A stretch of 64,000 bases of DNA from Branchiostoma belcheri (Eukaryota > Chordata > Leptocardii > Amphioxiformes > Branchiostomatidae). The stretch spans positions 3,200,028 to 3,264,027 of the forward strand of contig NW_017802713.1 in the NCBI RefSeq assembly GCF_001625305.1. Reading direction: 5' to 3'. Position 1 is the first letter of the stretch, and every line of letters begins with the position of its first letter. The notes under the pieces are model-generated. The model ran no database searches. It was not told the origin of the DNA and was given only the letters and a program-made list of their open reading frames with translations. Positions 44,052 to 58,300 of this stretch are shown here, one piece after another. The translations under genes were made by a program, and so were the position numbers.

Positions 44052-47000
44052 CTAGATAAGTAATAAAGAAAACTTATCATTAATGCGCAGAAATACGCAG
44101 CTTGCTTTTGTGCTTGAAAGTCAGTAACTATAGATCAGTTAAAAGTGTATATTGGAGAGAGACATGTTTGTCTACGAGGGCATTTTTTTTTATTCCTACA
44201 TCTAATCACAAGACGTGGTAACGGCACACTCAAGTTTTATCAACTTATATTAATGCCGCCACCAGCACAGGGGACAAGACAATACTCGTTTTCACATAAG
44301 TTAAATGAGTCGTGTAAAGTGCCTTTCCCAAGGGCACATGATCAGTGGCATGTCAGGACTTGAACCCGGGACCTCTTGGTTCCGAGTCGCTTCTCTGTCG
44401 CTACGCCACACGACCTCACAGGGCAATTTTGATTCTTCGTAATCCTCGTTCTAGGGTATTTTGTCTCTTACAGAGGAACCCTCTCTTTCGTAAAATTCCT
44501 TTAAAGCATGTATGTTTAAATGCATTTTTTATAAACAGCATTTTTTTAGATATTAAGATATGAAAACAATATACCCTACCTCTGCATGAAAGTTCATCTG
44601 AGTTGGTAAATTACATTATGAAAAACTTAAACTTTTCTCCAACTCAAAATTTGACTCACCAGAAATTTTCGACTGAATCACTCAGTCTTCCTCAGCAATC
44701 TGACCCAAATGCTGTGGACACGTGATTTTTCCCACGTGTGACGTCAGCAAAGGGTCAAAGGTTGTCTGAAGTCGATATCGTTGATTGATCTGGAGGGGGT
44801 CAGCAATCTTGGATACCGAACAGGATTACTTCAAGAGAGGCATAAAAGAGGCCATATACATCAGGGCACTTCAACCATCGCTCAACCGGGACGGGGGGCG
44901 ATATCGACTTCACACAACCTTTGACCCTTTGCTGACGTCACACGTGGGAAAAATCACGTGTCCACAGCATTTGGGTCAGATAGCTGAGGAAGACAGAGTG
45001 ATTCAGTCGAAAATTTCTGGTGAGTCAAATTTTGAGTTGGAGAAAAGTTTAAGCTTTTCATAATACCCTACCTCTGTTAAAGACTTCCTGATCAAAGTTC
45101 TGCTGAGTCTGAATCGCTGCTTCGCCGACGGACAAGTCCTGTGTCTGTATGATGTCAAATACACAGTCCAGGCGGCTGCCGCAGATTTCTGTAGCGTTAT
45201 GGTACAGTGGATCGGAGGAAGCGTTCATCTCATTAGAGAATTGTGGTACGAATGAGTCGTTTTTGAAACTGTCGGTGTTCTCCCCTGGTCCGTACGTAAA
45301 CCTGGTCTTCTTTGGTCCGTCTGCTTCGGAGACTCTCCCTAAAGAAAAATAACGATATGCTTTATAAATTGTACAATTAGTAAAATCTGAGCACTAATGG
45401 ACTGATATGTTAAATCCACTCGCACTGAGTATGGTATTTTTTTAATGTCACATCTGGTTTAACGTCCTTTTATGATTCGGTTGTAAAATCAGGTGCCTAT
45501 AGCACATTTTACGCAGAAATCCTGAAAATCATTCTTAATAAGAAAAACTTAGTTTAGCATGACAACAAGAATATCAAATTAAAATGAACAGACTTATAAT
45601 TAAAAATAATTAGTAAACTTACATGTCTCTCCAAACTCCTCGTACAGTTGTCTCTCGGACGCATCTGCAGACAGGAGGGTGCCGTCAAACGCAACGAAGT
45701 CGTTGGCTGTATCATCGTCAAAGTTGCCCAACAAACCCGATATTTTACCTCTGAATTGGTCTGGTACAGCAAACTCAAAGTGCAGCATTGACTAGAGAGC
45801 AATAAAAAGGAGTATTGTTTCTTAGAAAAACAAGCCCAGATGGTGACAAAAGCACAGCAGCGAACACAAATACTTTTATACTTATACAAATACTTATTAT
45901 TTTTTTAAATCTCTAGCAACTTTCCTAAAGAGGTAATGGGGGCCGGTACCGACTTCTGACCAACTTTGACCTAGTGCTTACATCACACGTGGAAAAAAGG
46001 CATGTATCTACAGTGCTGGGCCAAAAAGCTGTTAAAGACAGTAAAATCCGTTTGAAAATTCCGATCAAATTCCTTTGAGTTGGAAAATAGTTTTTACTCT
46101 GTAGATTACGAACTCTGATGAAGTCCATGTTAATTACAAGCTATCACCTAAGTGAATGTGAACCTGAAGACGTGTAAGATACCTTAGCTGGAGTGACTTT
46201 GACAGACAGGGCGTTGTTGAAGAATATCAACACGGATGGGGGGTCTGACGGGTTTGGGTAGACTGCAACGCTGTCGTCATCTTCAAACTCGTAGGTGTCG
46301 TTTTTAAAAGGGAAGCCGGTGTCCACAAGAGTGCCGTTCATATAGAGCTGCACGTTGTTTTCTGCAACTAGGTTTATCTGGACAGGTGGGTGGTCTCGCT
46401 GGTAGGCCACGATGGCAGAGAAGCTGGTTGCATGACTGGTTCCTGGAAAATACAAATAATTCCAAAATACAAACTGTGCCTTTACGTCGATGAAGGTTAG
46501 ACATCCAGGTAATACCATACGCCAAAAAGCAGTTACTCAAGCAACTGGATATGATTTTGAAAACGTCAGACGTTTCAGCTAGTATTCACTAGCTTTCGTC
46601 AGTGACTGAGCCTTTCATACTCAGAATCTGTCTTTAAATACAACCGTACACAAAATACCATACGTTATTTAAATATTGTATTATGAAATATTATAGTTCA
46701 CTTCTTGCAGAGAATGTGATCCATAAAATCAAACCCCTGTCACAAATTCATGAATGTGGCCTCCCAAACACTAGCCGAACGCCAGCAATGGTGTTCGAAT
46801 TCAGTTACTATCAGGCTGCACCAGCCGAATGTTTCGAAATGTTTAAAACACTCGAGGGTAGGGATGGCCGAAATCTGACCGGACTGCTCCCGAACGTCAG
46901 CCGAACCTTGTCGGCAACTTGCACATGGTTCGGAAACAAATTCGAGGAAAGGTAGTGAATATGTGGCAGGGAATTTACTGGCAACAGAAAGAAATCGGCA

Positions 47001-49340
47001 AAAGCTTACGGTCACCTGCATTGCAGCCGATAGTGATGATCATTGAAATCAAGGGGGGAAGGGTAGGTCAAGTAAATAACTGTCTCTCTTGCAATTCACT
47101 TCAGTGTTAACTTAAAAACAACTAGAAAAGTAACATTTGCAAAGCAAATGCATAATGTTTACCTTCGGATATGGTCTGCTTTGTTAATTCTTTAATACTC
47201 AAACCCATTCACATACATGTACATGTATACGGTGACAGGAGTCTAAATGCCTGCTATGAAATTGTAACATTATGTAACCCAACACCAGTTACTATGGTGA
47301 CAGACGTCAACAAAAGAGGCCATTGGCCAGGTCAGAGGTTAGTGTTTGGAACAGAAGAAGAAGAAATGGAGCAAAAACAATATATTTTCCTTCGGTAAAC
47401 ATAATCAGAATGCACATTTACCAACATAATAGTGTTCAGAATAAGAGTTAATACAAATACACTATATTTTTTTATATTTCATCGATTAAAACAAAACTAC
47501 AAAGGTTACCTGATGCATACGCAGTACGCCCTTGGAACTGGTACTCGTTACTATTGGCGTCCAGAAGGACGTATTCTCCCAGGCCGTTAAAGGTGAACTC
47601 TGCACCGTCTAACGTGCGGATATGCGGGTCATATCTGGACCAGGAGAGAGCTGCATAGAAAAGTCCAAATTCAGACAGAAAATTCAAATACCTTCCTAAC
47701 AAAGATGAACCTATAATGTTGATGCCACGTGGTAGTTGGGACAAAATGGCTACTTTGAAAAGGCTTAACAGCAGAGGCCAGTGTTATTTTCAGAATGACT
47801 ACATTATATTGATACAAAACAACCAAACTTGTAACATTTAGTCACAGACAAAGGAATTTAACTTTTTTTATCCAGTAACAGAGTTACATATTAACAAGGA
47901 ATCAAACGATTTATTATCCAGTAACTAAGAAGTGCCCGCCCAAGCAGACCCATAAAAGAATAGTGTCGACCGTACGTACGAATTAAAATGGGGAAATAGC
48001 TAAAGTCATTTAAGGCTCAAATAAAGAGGAAAATGTAAACGTAAATGCGTAAAAGTTATTAGCAACTATCTATTCACACATTACAAACACTATTTTCAAG
48101 GTCACCCCTAGACTTCGTAGAGTCTGTATCAGCAAACTCTGCCGTCCGCGGCTTTAATGGGGCGGCTGGATGTTGGGCGGCTAGCAACCGTAAAGCGATT
48201 TAATCAGGCTAGATTTCGTAGATTTAGAAAAAAAGGATCTACAAAACGTGAGAACAATTGATTCTGCTATTAAGTCTGCCTTTAACAATAGTGAAAAATA
48301 AGATGCCTCTCTTGATATAAACCAGGTCTTACCTGAGGTGACGTCGTAATGTCTACAGCTGGTAGCGCAGGTCGGCACAGACAGAGGACGGCGCTCTCTG
48401 AACAGCTGACAGTGATAACTGGAGGAACCCTCACAACAACTCTGCCGCCCTACCTCATCCAGCGCCGCATTGTTCTGAAAGGTATTAAAAAAAATCACAA
48501 CCATGGTTATGCTAATGTTAACTTCACTTTTGTCATTAGCATGTAGACCTATTATATGTTCTAATGAGCCCACATCTTGCAGTGGATATATAGCTGTATT
48601 TCTACAATATTTTATCGACAATAGTAGTTGTTTATTGCAAATTCTTGCCCGAGGGCTAATTGCAGGAACAGAAGAAACGTATGGTATAAAAACAGACAAT
48701 TAGTACACATAGAACTACTGATAACTACTAAGAAACTACTAGTAAAAACTACTAGGTTTGACTTCTTTCGTGAGTAGGTTGTTCCAAGAACAATACCGAG
48801 AATGTGCATGCCCCATACATTCCAAAAAGTTCATGAAAGCCAAATTTTCTCAAATCGGATCTCTATCCGTTTTAAGTCATGTCGAAACACTCTTTATACT
48901 CGCTACTTACAAATAGAAGATTTTCCGCTAAACCATTGCTACAGATTCTCAAAGATGACGGCCCCGTTTATGCCCTTGCATATTTTGTCACGCTTTCAGG
49001 TGGGCTTAAAGATACAGTTTCATGCGGTGTAAATCCAAACTCACCACCACAAGGTTCCCGCCAAGCTGCCCGGAGATGAGGGACCCTCCGCCGATCCTCC
49101 ACGCCTGTGCATGTCTCCATCCCGGCCGCAGGTAGCTGTAGTAGGCGATGTGGCGGTACCAGTAGCTGGGCTGGTAACAGCACGTCCGCCACATGCGGTA
49201 CACCTGCGATCCCACGTACGAGCGCACCTTGATACGGCTTGTAGCGCAGGATCTGGAATTCTTGACGGAGAAGCTGTAGCTGCAATAGAAAGTGAATCTT
49301 TTATTACCTTCATGAAAAATGGAGGTATTGTTTTTGGCGC

Positions 49341-49380
<40 letters not shown>

Positions 49381-52300
49381 CCGCACATTTGTAGTTAGCA
49401 TATGCATAACTTCAGAACGCCTTTATGGAGTGTGATGATATTTGGTATGCTGGTAGGGCTTAGGAAGCCGAAGATCAAGGTTAAATATGGGCCTCCTGGT
49501 GGCTGACCTTGGTACTGCAGCAGAACCTTTGTATTTTGAGGGAAAACAGATGTGCCGGTTTATGCAACAAAACGCCAGCTGTCAAAGACTTCCTCTAACG
49601 CAAAACACGTGTGGTCAGGCAGCGCGCCTACCCGGTTTGATTGATGTTCTCCCTCTGGAATAGCCTACATGTACTGAGTTGACAGCCTGACCTATTTCAG
49701 GACAAAAACCTGTGTTATTTTGTTCTGTATTGTAGTGTAGTGTACTGTGTAAAAACATTTACAAAAACTCATATATTTCATGGAGGTTTGTGATCTCCGA
49801 ATTCTTGTTTGGGTAGTTCCTTAGTTCTACAACCCAAGAAGGCTACTTTCAAATGTAGCCCATGGTGACCAGAATACAAACTTTTGAGGTAATATGACAA
49901 ATAATATTTGAACATAGGAGTGATGAAGTACATAAACAACACCAAAAAGCTACATAACAGTAACTCAAAACTATAATGCATTAACATTGCGTCAGTAAAA
50001 GTACAAACTTATTGATTAGTTAAGGAATGATAGAACATACGGTGGAAATAATCATCTGAACAAAACGAACAACTAAACATAAGAAGCAAAATTTAACATT
50101 AGAATGCCATCGATATTTCAGTTTTTTAGCACTATTCAGACCTAGCTTATTACCTCCGGGGAAGGAGATATCCTTCCGCGAGGAGGTTTTACTATTGTTC
50201 GAAACATTTCTGTCAGCAGCTGTTTCTCGCGATCGGCTGGACGGATTTGTCTGTGGTTCGGTATACGTATTGCTGTTGGGCTGCAGATGATGCAGAACGT
50301 TTTTGTTTAATTGCATATGTGTTTATGGGCGTCGAAATAAAAGGTTTTTAAGTGCTCCGGACACCCCCGCCATGCTGAAAATGGAATTTACCATGTTGTT
50401 AAGGAATGGGGAGGTTTCAGTTTTGGGTCTTACCATTCAAAAGGGGTCAAACAGAGGGGTGTCTGCTTCCGATAAAAACGTTGGGTGACGGCGCAGCAAT
50501 GACGGCGCGGGATGACGGCGGGGGTAATGGCGCGGGTGACGCTGAACGCTGGGTGTAAGCCGAGTCAGCGCTAGATCTTCGTGTCGCGGCATTTATTTCC
50601 AGAAATACGGCGATACACGTCAATTTATTTCAAGTACGGAGCGTAGCTAGCATGGCAGCAGCCAGCAGAAGCGGTGGGCGGCGGTATGCAAATCTTGCAT
50701 GACGTATCCGCGTTACGCGTCTCTGATTGGTTGTTCGCTTCAGCTGAGATCGCCGGGCGGCAACATGAAGGGCGCGGGGACGCGATTTTTCTGTTTGAAA
50801 ATATGCACTAAACGCTGTTTTCCAGGACTGCATAGCCACATCTAGTGAAAAAGTGCACAATTAATATAAATTTGGGGGGAAATATTTGTTTCTTTGTCGA
50901 TTTATGGTGTCGATTTATGTAACCCGGAAGTGCAGCCGAGACCAGCGCGCAGCGTAGACCAGCGTGGCAGTTTGACGTGTACGATCAAAACATAAACAAA
51001 ACTCCCGCTGAAGAAGGGAAATTATCCTGTATGTATGCATTTCAGATCCCAGTGACTATGTTTACGGTGGGAATAATTGTGGATACGCACGATAAGCCTC
51101 AGAAATTTTAATATGTCGCAAGTGGGGCATTCTATAGGCTTGCACGGCCAATGTCTGGCACGCTACGCGGCGTACGTACACTGCTGCACATCACAGCCAG
51201 CGATTCAGTGTCTTAAAATATTTTTTAACATCAGTATAACAATATTTTTAAGCATATGTGATCAAATTTCTGTAAAAAAAATTTCCACAATTGTAAACAT
51301 AAAACATGAATAGATCGCTGCTATACTGGGCGTACCATTTCGCGTACATGGCCGGCTGCCCGGCGCAAATACTGTCCCGATTTTTCTCAGTAGAAAACCA
51401 GAATAAATCACGCACCCGTAATTTGGCTTCGACCCAGAGCTCCTACTTCAGAGTTGAAACCTCAAAAATAGTAACTTTATTAGAGCATGGAGGTATTATA
51501 CCTCTATGATTGGAAGAAATATAGTATTGCGACACGTGCATAGAATTTGACAAATGGGGGGGGGGGCGTGGCGCTACCTAAAATTCTGCTGCGCTACCTA
51601 GTTTTTGCCCTAGGTAGCACACTGTGCTACTTTGCTCAAAAAAGTATTTCGAACGCTGCGTTAATCAACAGTCCATACCGAACCAACCGTCAGTAGCCAT
51701 CAAACCGGCATACAAACATATTACGCACATAACTTTCATACTACACACAAACAAATAACCTAAACCAATAGAAAAAAAAACCCGGAGGTTTGAAATCTAC
51801 GATTTCCCTTGTTTGTTAATGATGTTACAGTAATAGAAATGCACAAGGCGTTATTATTGTTAAGCAGCATGTGTAATTTAACATGAACGTCAATACTTTA
51901 TTGTTTAGACCGAACCTGAAAACTAAAAATTATTGTTCAGACCAAATATACTGAATTTTGCAAAAGCATGCCAGAAACACGAAGATTATATGTACTCAAC
52001 TCACTTATATGAATTTGTTGTTCCATACACATCGGTCACCAAATCTGTTTGTTCTACCGCAAGCAATTCAAACGTTATCATATATCTGACATGAAAGTTG
52101 GCGCGCTCCTCAAAAGCCTACCCCATTGAACACCAACCATGGTTGGTGCCCTTTCGGCTTGTGTTCGGGAGGCAGAAATCGTGAATGTTTAACAGGGGCT
52201 CAAGCCGAAGACATAAGTCCCAATCGATATCTAAGGTCAATAGTATAACCTACCTTCTGTCAAAGTAGGCCTGTTCGGCTGTACAGGGACATGACCCGGG

Positions 52301-55300
52301 AACGGGCACGAGGTTGTAACCCGGGAGTGTTTCAGGAATTACCGGGTTGAGCCGAAGCCACGCCCCGCACTCCGCCACCGCCTGACTCGGACACGTGTCT
52401 CCAGCTTCCTGCAGGGCGTATTTGAAGTTCCCTGCAGCAAAAATAAAATCAAACAAACACGATCAACCATCGACAGCGAATTTGATGCAAGAAAAGGAAT
52501 GAAGAGGTTTTGAAAATGGAATCTCGCGATGGATAACATAAGATAATATATTAGCACATTACATATTACCATAACATAACATAACAAAGCATAACATAAC
52601 ATAACATAACATAGTAAAACATAACATAACATAACATAACATAGCATAATATAACATAACATAACATAATATAACATAACATAACATAGCATAACATAAC
52701 ATTAACATTACATAACATAACATAACATAACATAACATAGCATAGCATAGCATAGCATAGCATAGCATAACGCAACATAACATAACATAGCATAGCATAA
52801 CATGACATAGCATAGCATAGCATAGCATAGCATAACATAACATTAACATAACATAACATAACATAACATGACATAGCATAGCATACATGTAGCATAGCAT
52901 AGCAAAACATAACATAACAAAACATAACACAACATAACATAACATAGCATAATATAACATAACACTGATAACATAACATAATATAACATAGCATAACATA
53001 ACATAACATAACATAACATTAACATTAACATTACATAACATAACATAGCATAGCATAGCATAGCAAAACATAACATAACACAACACAACATAACATAACA
53101 TAGCATAACAATTGACAATTTATCTATAATCACAGAGTCTCATTGGCGTTAAGCTCTTTGAAATGAAATAAAGTAAATGCAATAATGTTATCCTTTTATT
53201 TATCGAGCAGTAGTTATAATCTAATAGAAAAGCTACATACCTCCATATGTGCTAGGTATGCGGAAAAGAGTCTTCATTCTGGACCCATGTCCAATCTCCT
53301 CTTGGTTTTCTCTGTTCCCGTTTCCCGCGCTGTAGCCGGCAACAGCTGGGTTGAGTATCTCAGATGATCTTATTTTACTCCTTCTGTCTGTTCTGGCAAT
53401 CCTCGCTTCAGCTGCAAAAGTTAACAAACACGGGAACAGCCAATTAAGTAAGAAACCTTTAAGTAAGTAGCACGATATTTAAGTGAAATCTAAACGATTT
53501 TTATTAATATATTAATATAATCACTTGTGAAAGTGATAGAATAAAAGAATAAAACAACAACTGGCAGGCTTAGTGTAAACAAAACATGCACTTACTAATT
53601 ATTTTAAATTCGTAGAGAGCAAACCAAATTAAAAGGAGAACGTAAATAAAAGATGGATATCATTAAAATCACCGTGGGCAAAATGCAGTTTTTTTAACAA
53701 CGGTTTCTCCTTATTGTTGTGTCGTGACCATAAGTATTATTTAGGAAATCGCCAAGACAAGAACTGCATAGTGATCATGGATTGAAACATGATATATTTT
53801 GGTGGCTATTTTGATTTATTTGAAATTAAAAAAATGAAATTCAATACCTTCCGTGAACCATTCTTGTTTTAATGCCGGGTAGATAAAATTGGCAAATGAC
53901 TGACATCCATCGGTAGAAATAACCAGTTGAAAGGTGTTTCTCTGCCAAGAAAAAATCAAATAATTAATAGTTCTTTATCAATTACGTACTTTATGTATGC
54001 TTTAGAAATTCAATTTCAAATATGACTTCGTTTTATGATCCTTGGGTGCAACAGTGCAAGATTGGCCATATTGATACTCGAATTACTGTGGGAGGCAATA
54101 CTCTAAAATGTACCAAGGACTCCGACCACTTGAATGTTTTCTGTTCCTGAAAGGAGAACAGCATAACAGCATGTTATGACTTAGAAATACATGTAGACAC
54201 ATTCATAATGTGCAATGATCCGTAATATGCCCATACATACCCTCATGACTTTCAGCGGCACCGGTCTCTCTCCTCTGAAGGCGGCCAGGCTTGGTGGAAG
54301 GTTTGCCCAGGTGATCACCATTGCCCACACAGCCTGGTAGTCTATGGTGAAGAGAAACATCGGACATTATAGCAGAGGGAAGACTGTGGGGTTCTGTCAA
54401 AGTGCCCCCTTTGGTGATTAGCACAAAATGTTAGTGTTTCACAAAAAGAAGTTATCCAAGCAACTGAATAGAATTGTCAGTTTGCACATATTGTGTAACT
54501 TTTATCTTGTGATGTTTTACCTTCATTGAGGATGTGTGTCATTTCGTTGCCAAATGAACATTGTGTATAAACTATACAGATATCCACTTAAGTTGCATAC
54601 AAGATACCTATATCGGCTTTAGACATTTGAAAAGAACAGAAAATAATCCGTATTCCTTATGACACTAGGAAAAACCAGGTTGAAGCTGTACATATTAGTT
54701 TTCATTAATATTCATAGTTTAAGTAAGATTATAGCGTACGTCTGCTATATTCATGTTAGCAAGAGTACGAAGTGAAATGACGTATCTAAGACTTTATTAT
54801 GAGACATGAAATATATTGCAACGTGCGCATTTTTTCTTTAAACGCAGTTGGATTAATTCAAATACATGTAGGCATAACATTTCACAATTGTTGTAATCGA
54901 CTGCTCTACATTTTTATCATTCCGGTGGCAAAAAGAAAACAATCACATGATATGATGTCTTCAGATTTCTGCCTAATAACAGTAACCGTTTTGAACCCTC
55001 CTGATTTACAACATTAGCATATTACACTTGAGTCCTTAAATTGTCAAGGGAACGGGGTGTGGGACAGCGCAATTAGTTATATTAAATTTGTGCACAAGAT
55101 GTCTGCTTCGTATTGTTTGTCTGTAAATTTCTGTGTGACATTATGTAGTACTATATCTTTGTTAATTACTTGTTGTTCGATGGCGGAGCTTATATAGCTA
55201 GCGTAGTAGTAGAAGTAGAAGCTTTTCCAGACAGTTGTTACCTGTCTCCTGTTACTGTATTGCAATGAGTATTATACTTGATTGTACAGGCAATTAGCCT

Positions 55301-58300
55301 TCGGGTATGATTTTGCAAATAAAGTTTCTAATATATAAGTGTAAATAATTTGTGCGTAGCCTTCGAAGTATTGTATTTTCTTTCATGTGTTTCAATAAAA
55401 AAAATGCTGCCTACCTGGTAGAAAGTACCTTGGCGTGCTCCTGCCGTCTTGACTCGCCCTGTTCAGAATGTTTTCCGTGTGGCTGTCTCCGTCCCCCTGT
55501 AGGTGGATGCTGTAGTAGATCTTCGTCTGGTCCTTCTGGGGAAGGCTGTTGAAGAGTGTCGGGTCGGACCGTGCGAGGTAAGGGACGAGGACGGCCCGCT
55601 TCAACCACTGCGGATCGGACAGGCGGACGGGGGAGTTGGGCCTTGCGATGCTCGTGAATGAAAGAAGGCCGTTGTCACAAAGCTGGAGCGATAAAGATAA
55701 TGAAATGAAATAAAAATACCTTTATTGTACATTCATGCCACGACGGGCTAGGTACAGGTCAAGATATAACAGACACATAACAAACGTATATAGAAAATTG
55801 GAGACAAGAGATGCACTACTTGACTTAGACATACATACATATAGAACATACAAGGGTACTGTACTAGGCTAATACAAAGTGTTCTAGTCACTGAGCTAAT
55901 ATAGAGAGGTCAACTTCTTCTCGCTTTTTTGTACAGTGGAAAATGTGGGAGCAGATCATGTTTGATAATAACAATATAGTCATGCTGTGCATGTATGATG
56001 ATTCATTCAGAGTCTTGTACACCTAAATGTAGATTAAGTCATTAGTACCCACTTGTTTCTGTATGTTACTTACAGACCTTATGAAAGTCACCGTACTTCT
56101 GTTAACCTTTGTCCTGCTGACATTCCTGGCACAATATGTGTCAATAATTTCATGTCTTAATTAGATCATAGACCCCCAATTTTTTTTTTGCTCTGCGGTG
56201 GCATAGTTACTTCCGCATTCGTTGCGTTTCCCTGCGGTGTGATGCGTTGCACAAGAAATACCCCCAAATCGTACCTATACAGGGTGCTTTATAGATGGTA
56301 CTGTATGTGCAGAACGACAAATGTTGCATTCAGCAGGACAAGGGTTTTAATTCTTTTGTACCCACGTGTTTTTCTGTATGTTACTTATAGACCTTATGAA
56401 AGTCACCGTACTTCTGGTATCATAATGTATCATAATCATAATTTTTTTTCTATTGATGACATCTTGATCTAGGACCAAAACTGAAGAGTAAAACTGATTT
56501 GACTTTGATGGCATAAAAATGTAAAAATAAAAGCCTTTTATTCTAAAAAAACGATGCTTTACGCAATGACCTACTCTCCAGCAATGTTCCACCACTGAAA
56601 ATGAAAGAAATTCATAAAAGACATTAAAAAGCTGCACTTACCCACATGTTGAAGTAACGTTCTGTGAAGAAACGGAAGCCTTCTGGCGGTGTTGGCACTT
56701 TCAAACATCGCTCGTAGTCCCAGACCTTGTGTTTTTGACCGATTTCGTCGCCATACGGGTACATGTCGTTCTCTGTTTAGATAGAAAATAGAACCTCGTC
56801 AGCACAGCTAGTTATCTATCTATTATGCTATTTAGTGTGTATGCTGCTTAGTGTAAATATTTGATGTTTGTTGTCCTGGAAAGATATATAGTTTACATAA
56901 TAAGGTTTATTTATACCAAGACTCTGTTGAGCGATAACACAACGAAAGCCTTTTAGAGTTTATAAGAGAAACTAAATCGTTAGTGGGAGCATTACAATAG
57001 CAACTTTGGTGAACTCGATCATAATGCAATATAATTCATGCTTTATGATTCATGATTCATGCTATTTGTGTGGCGTCGGGTGGCGTAATGGTAGAACGTT
57101 CGACTATGAACCGGGGAGACCCGGGTTCGATCCCGAGTCGTAGCAGGGAATGTCTGGACATGTGCCCGACGTTGTGTCCTTGGGAAAGACACTTTACACA
57201 ACTTTCCTCACTCCACCCAGGTGTGAATGGGTACCTAACTTCGGTTGGGGAAAGTCGTCACCTTGTGGCGCCGAATGTCATGTATCACGTATCATGTGTG
57301 TCATTTGACTGTTGTGATTTGTATTGTTTATGATGTGATACCCTGCATCAATTCAGCCGTATAAAGACTGCGACTGCATGGGTACTGTTTGGCCAATAAA
57401 AACATTTATTTGTTTATTCATTATATGCCCAATCTACATCTATATTACACTGGATAAAACCCCTGTAAATCTCGTGCAGGTCCTGTTTGTCTGCTTAATC
57501 AACAATGTGTGCTTGAAACAAATAGCAGACGAGAAAGAGTACTCACCACGGCATTCCGTTCCGCTGACGAGACGGTGGCGAGAGCGACATGAACATTCGT
57601 AACTTCCGACGGTGTCTCTGCACGTGTGCTCACATCCGCCGTTGTCCACCAAACATTCGTTGATGTCTGCAAGCAACATGACAGTGAAAAAAGTCCTGTT
57701 TTACTTCTCTCTTCTTTTTCAAGCTCCTGTCATACATACATGTAGTCGAATATGGTTCCCGAACACCAAGGGTGTGTGTGTTTGGCTTAGGACCACGAGG
57801 TTCCGGGTTCGAATCCTACCCATGTCAACGACCTTGTGCCCTTGGGAAATGAACTTTACACGACTTTCCTTACTTCACTCTGGTGGAAATAAGTACCTAG
57901 CTTTGGTTAGGTACGTCCCTCGTATAGGACGTTAAATGGAGGTCCCGTGTTTGGGGAGAGGTGGGGCATGAAACCGGCAAGACTGGCCCCCGAATTTTAT
58001 TTGACCTTGTTCTGTTGTATGGTGTTCGGGGAATGGTTCTGTATGCTTTACTAAACAAGGTCCAAATGTTGGCCTCTTTCTCCCCGGCTCAGTTGGTGTA
58101 AGGCGTCCCACGGTTGACCACAGCAAAGATCTCATTTAATATTATAATGACCTACTTGAATATTGTAATGAGCCAAATGCAGTCTTGAAGCTTGTACATA
58201 TGCAACAGTTTGAGTGATAACCCAGTGTCTCTGCCCCGCCTGCCGTTTTACATTTGATTTGCGCGCTAATTCCATCCTGTGGAGTTAATTGGTACCCCTC

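Noticed and set aside
52339-53133. Long overlapping minus-strand frames rich in MLCYVM
   Set aside because: They are translations of the (ACATA)n satellite and carry no coding signal.
57064-57145. Candidate tRNA gene (box A and box B present)
   Set aside because: The acceptor stem pairs poorly and the sequence continues into a body shared with other copies (57745, 44200, 23930), so it is a SINE head.
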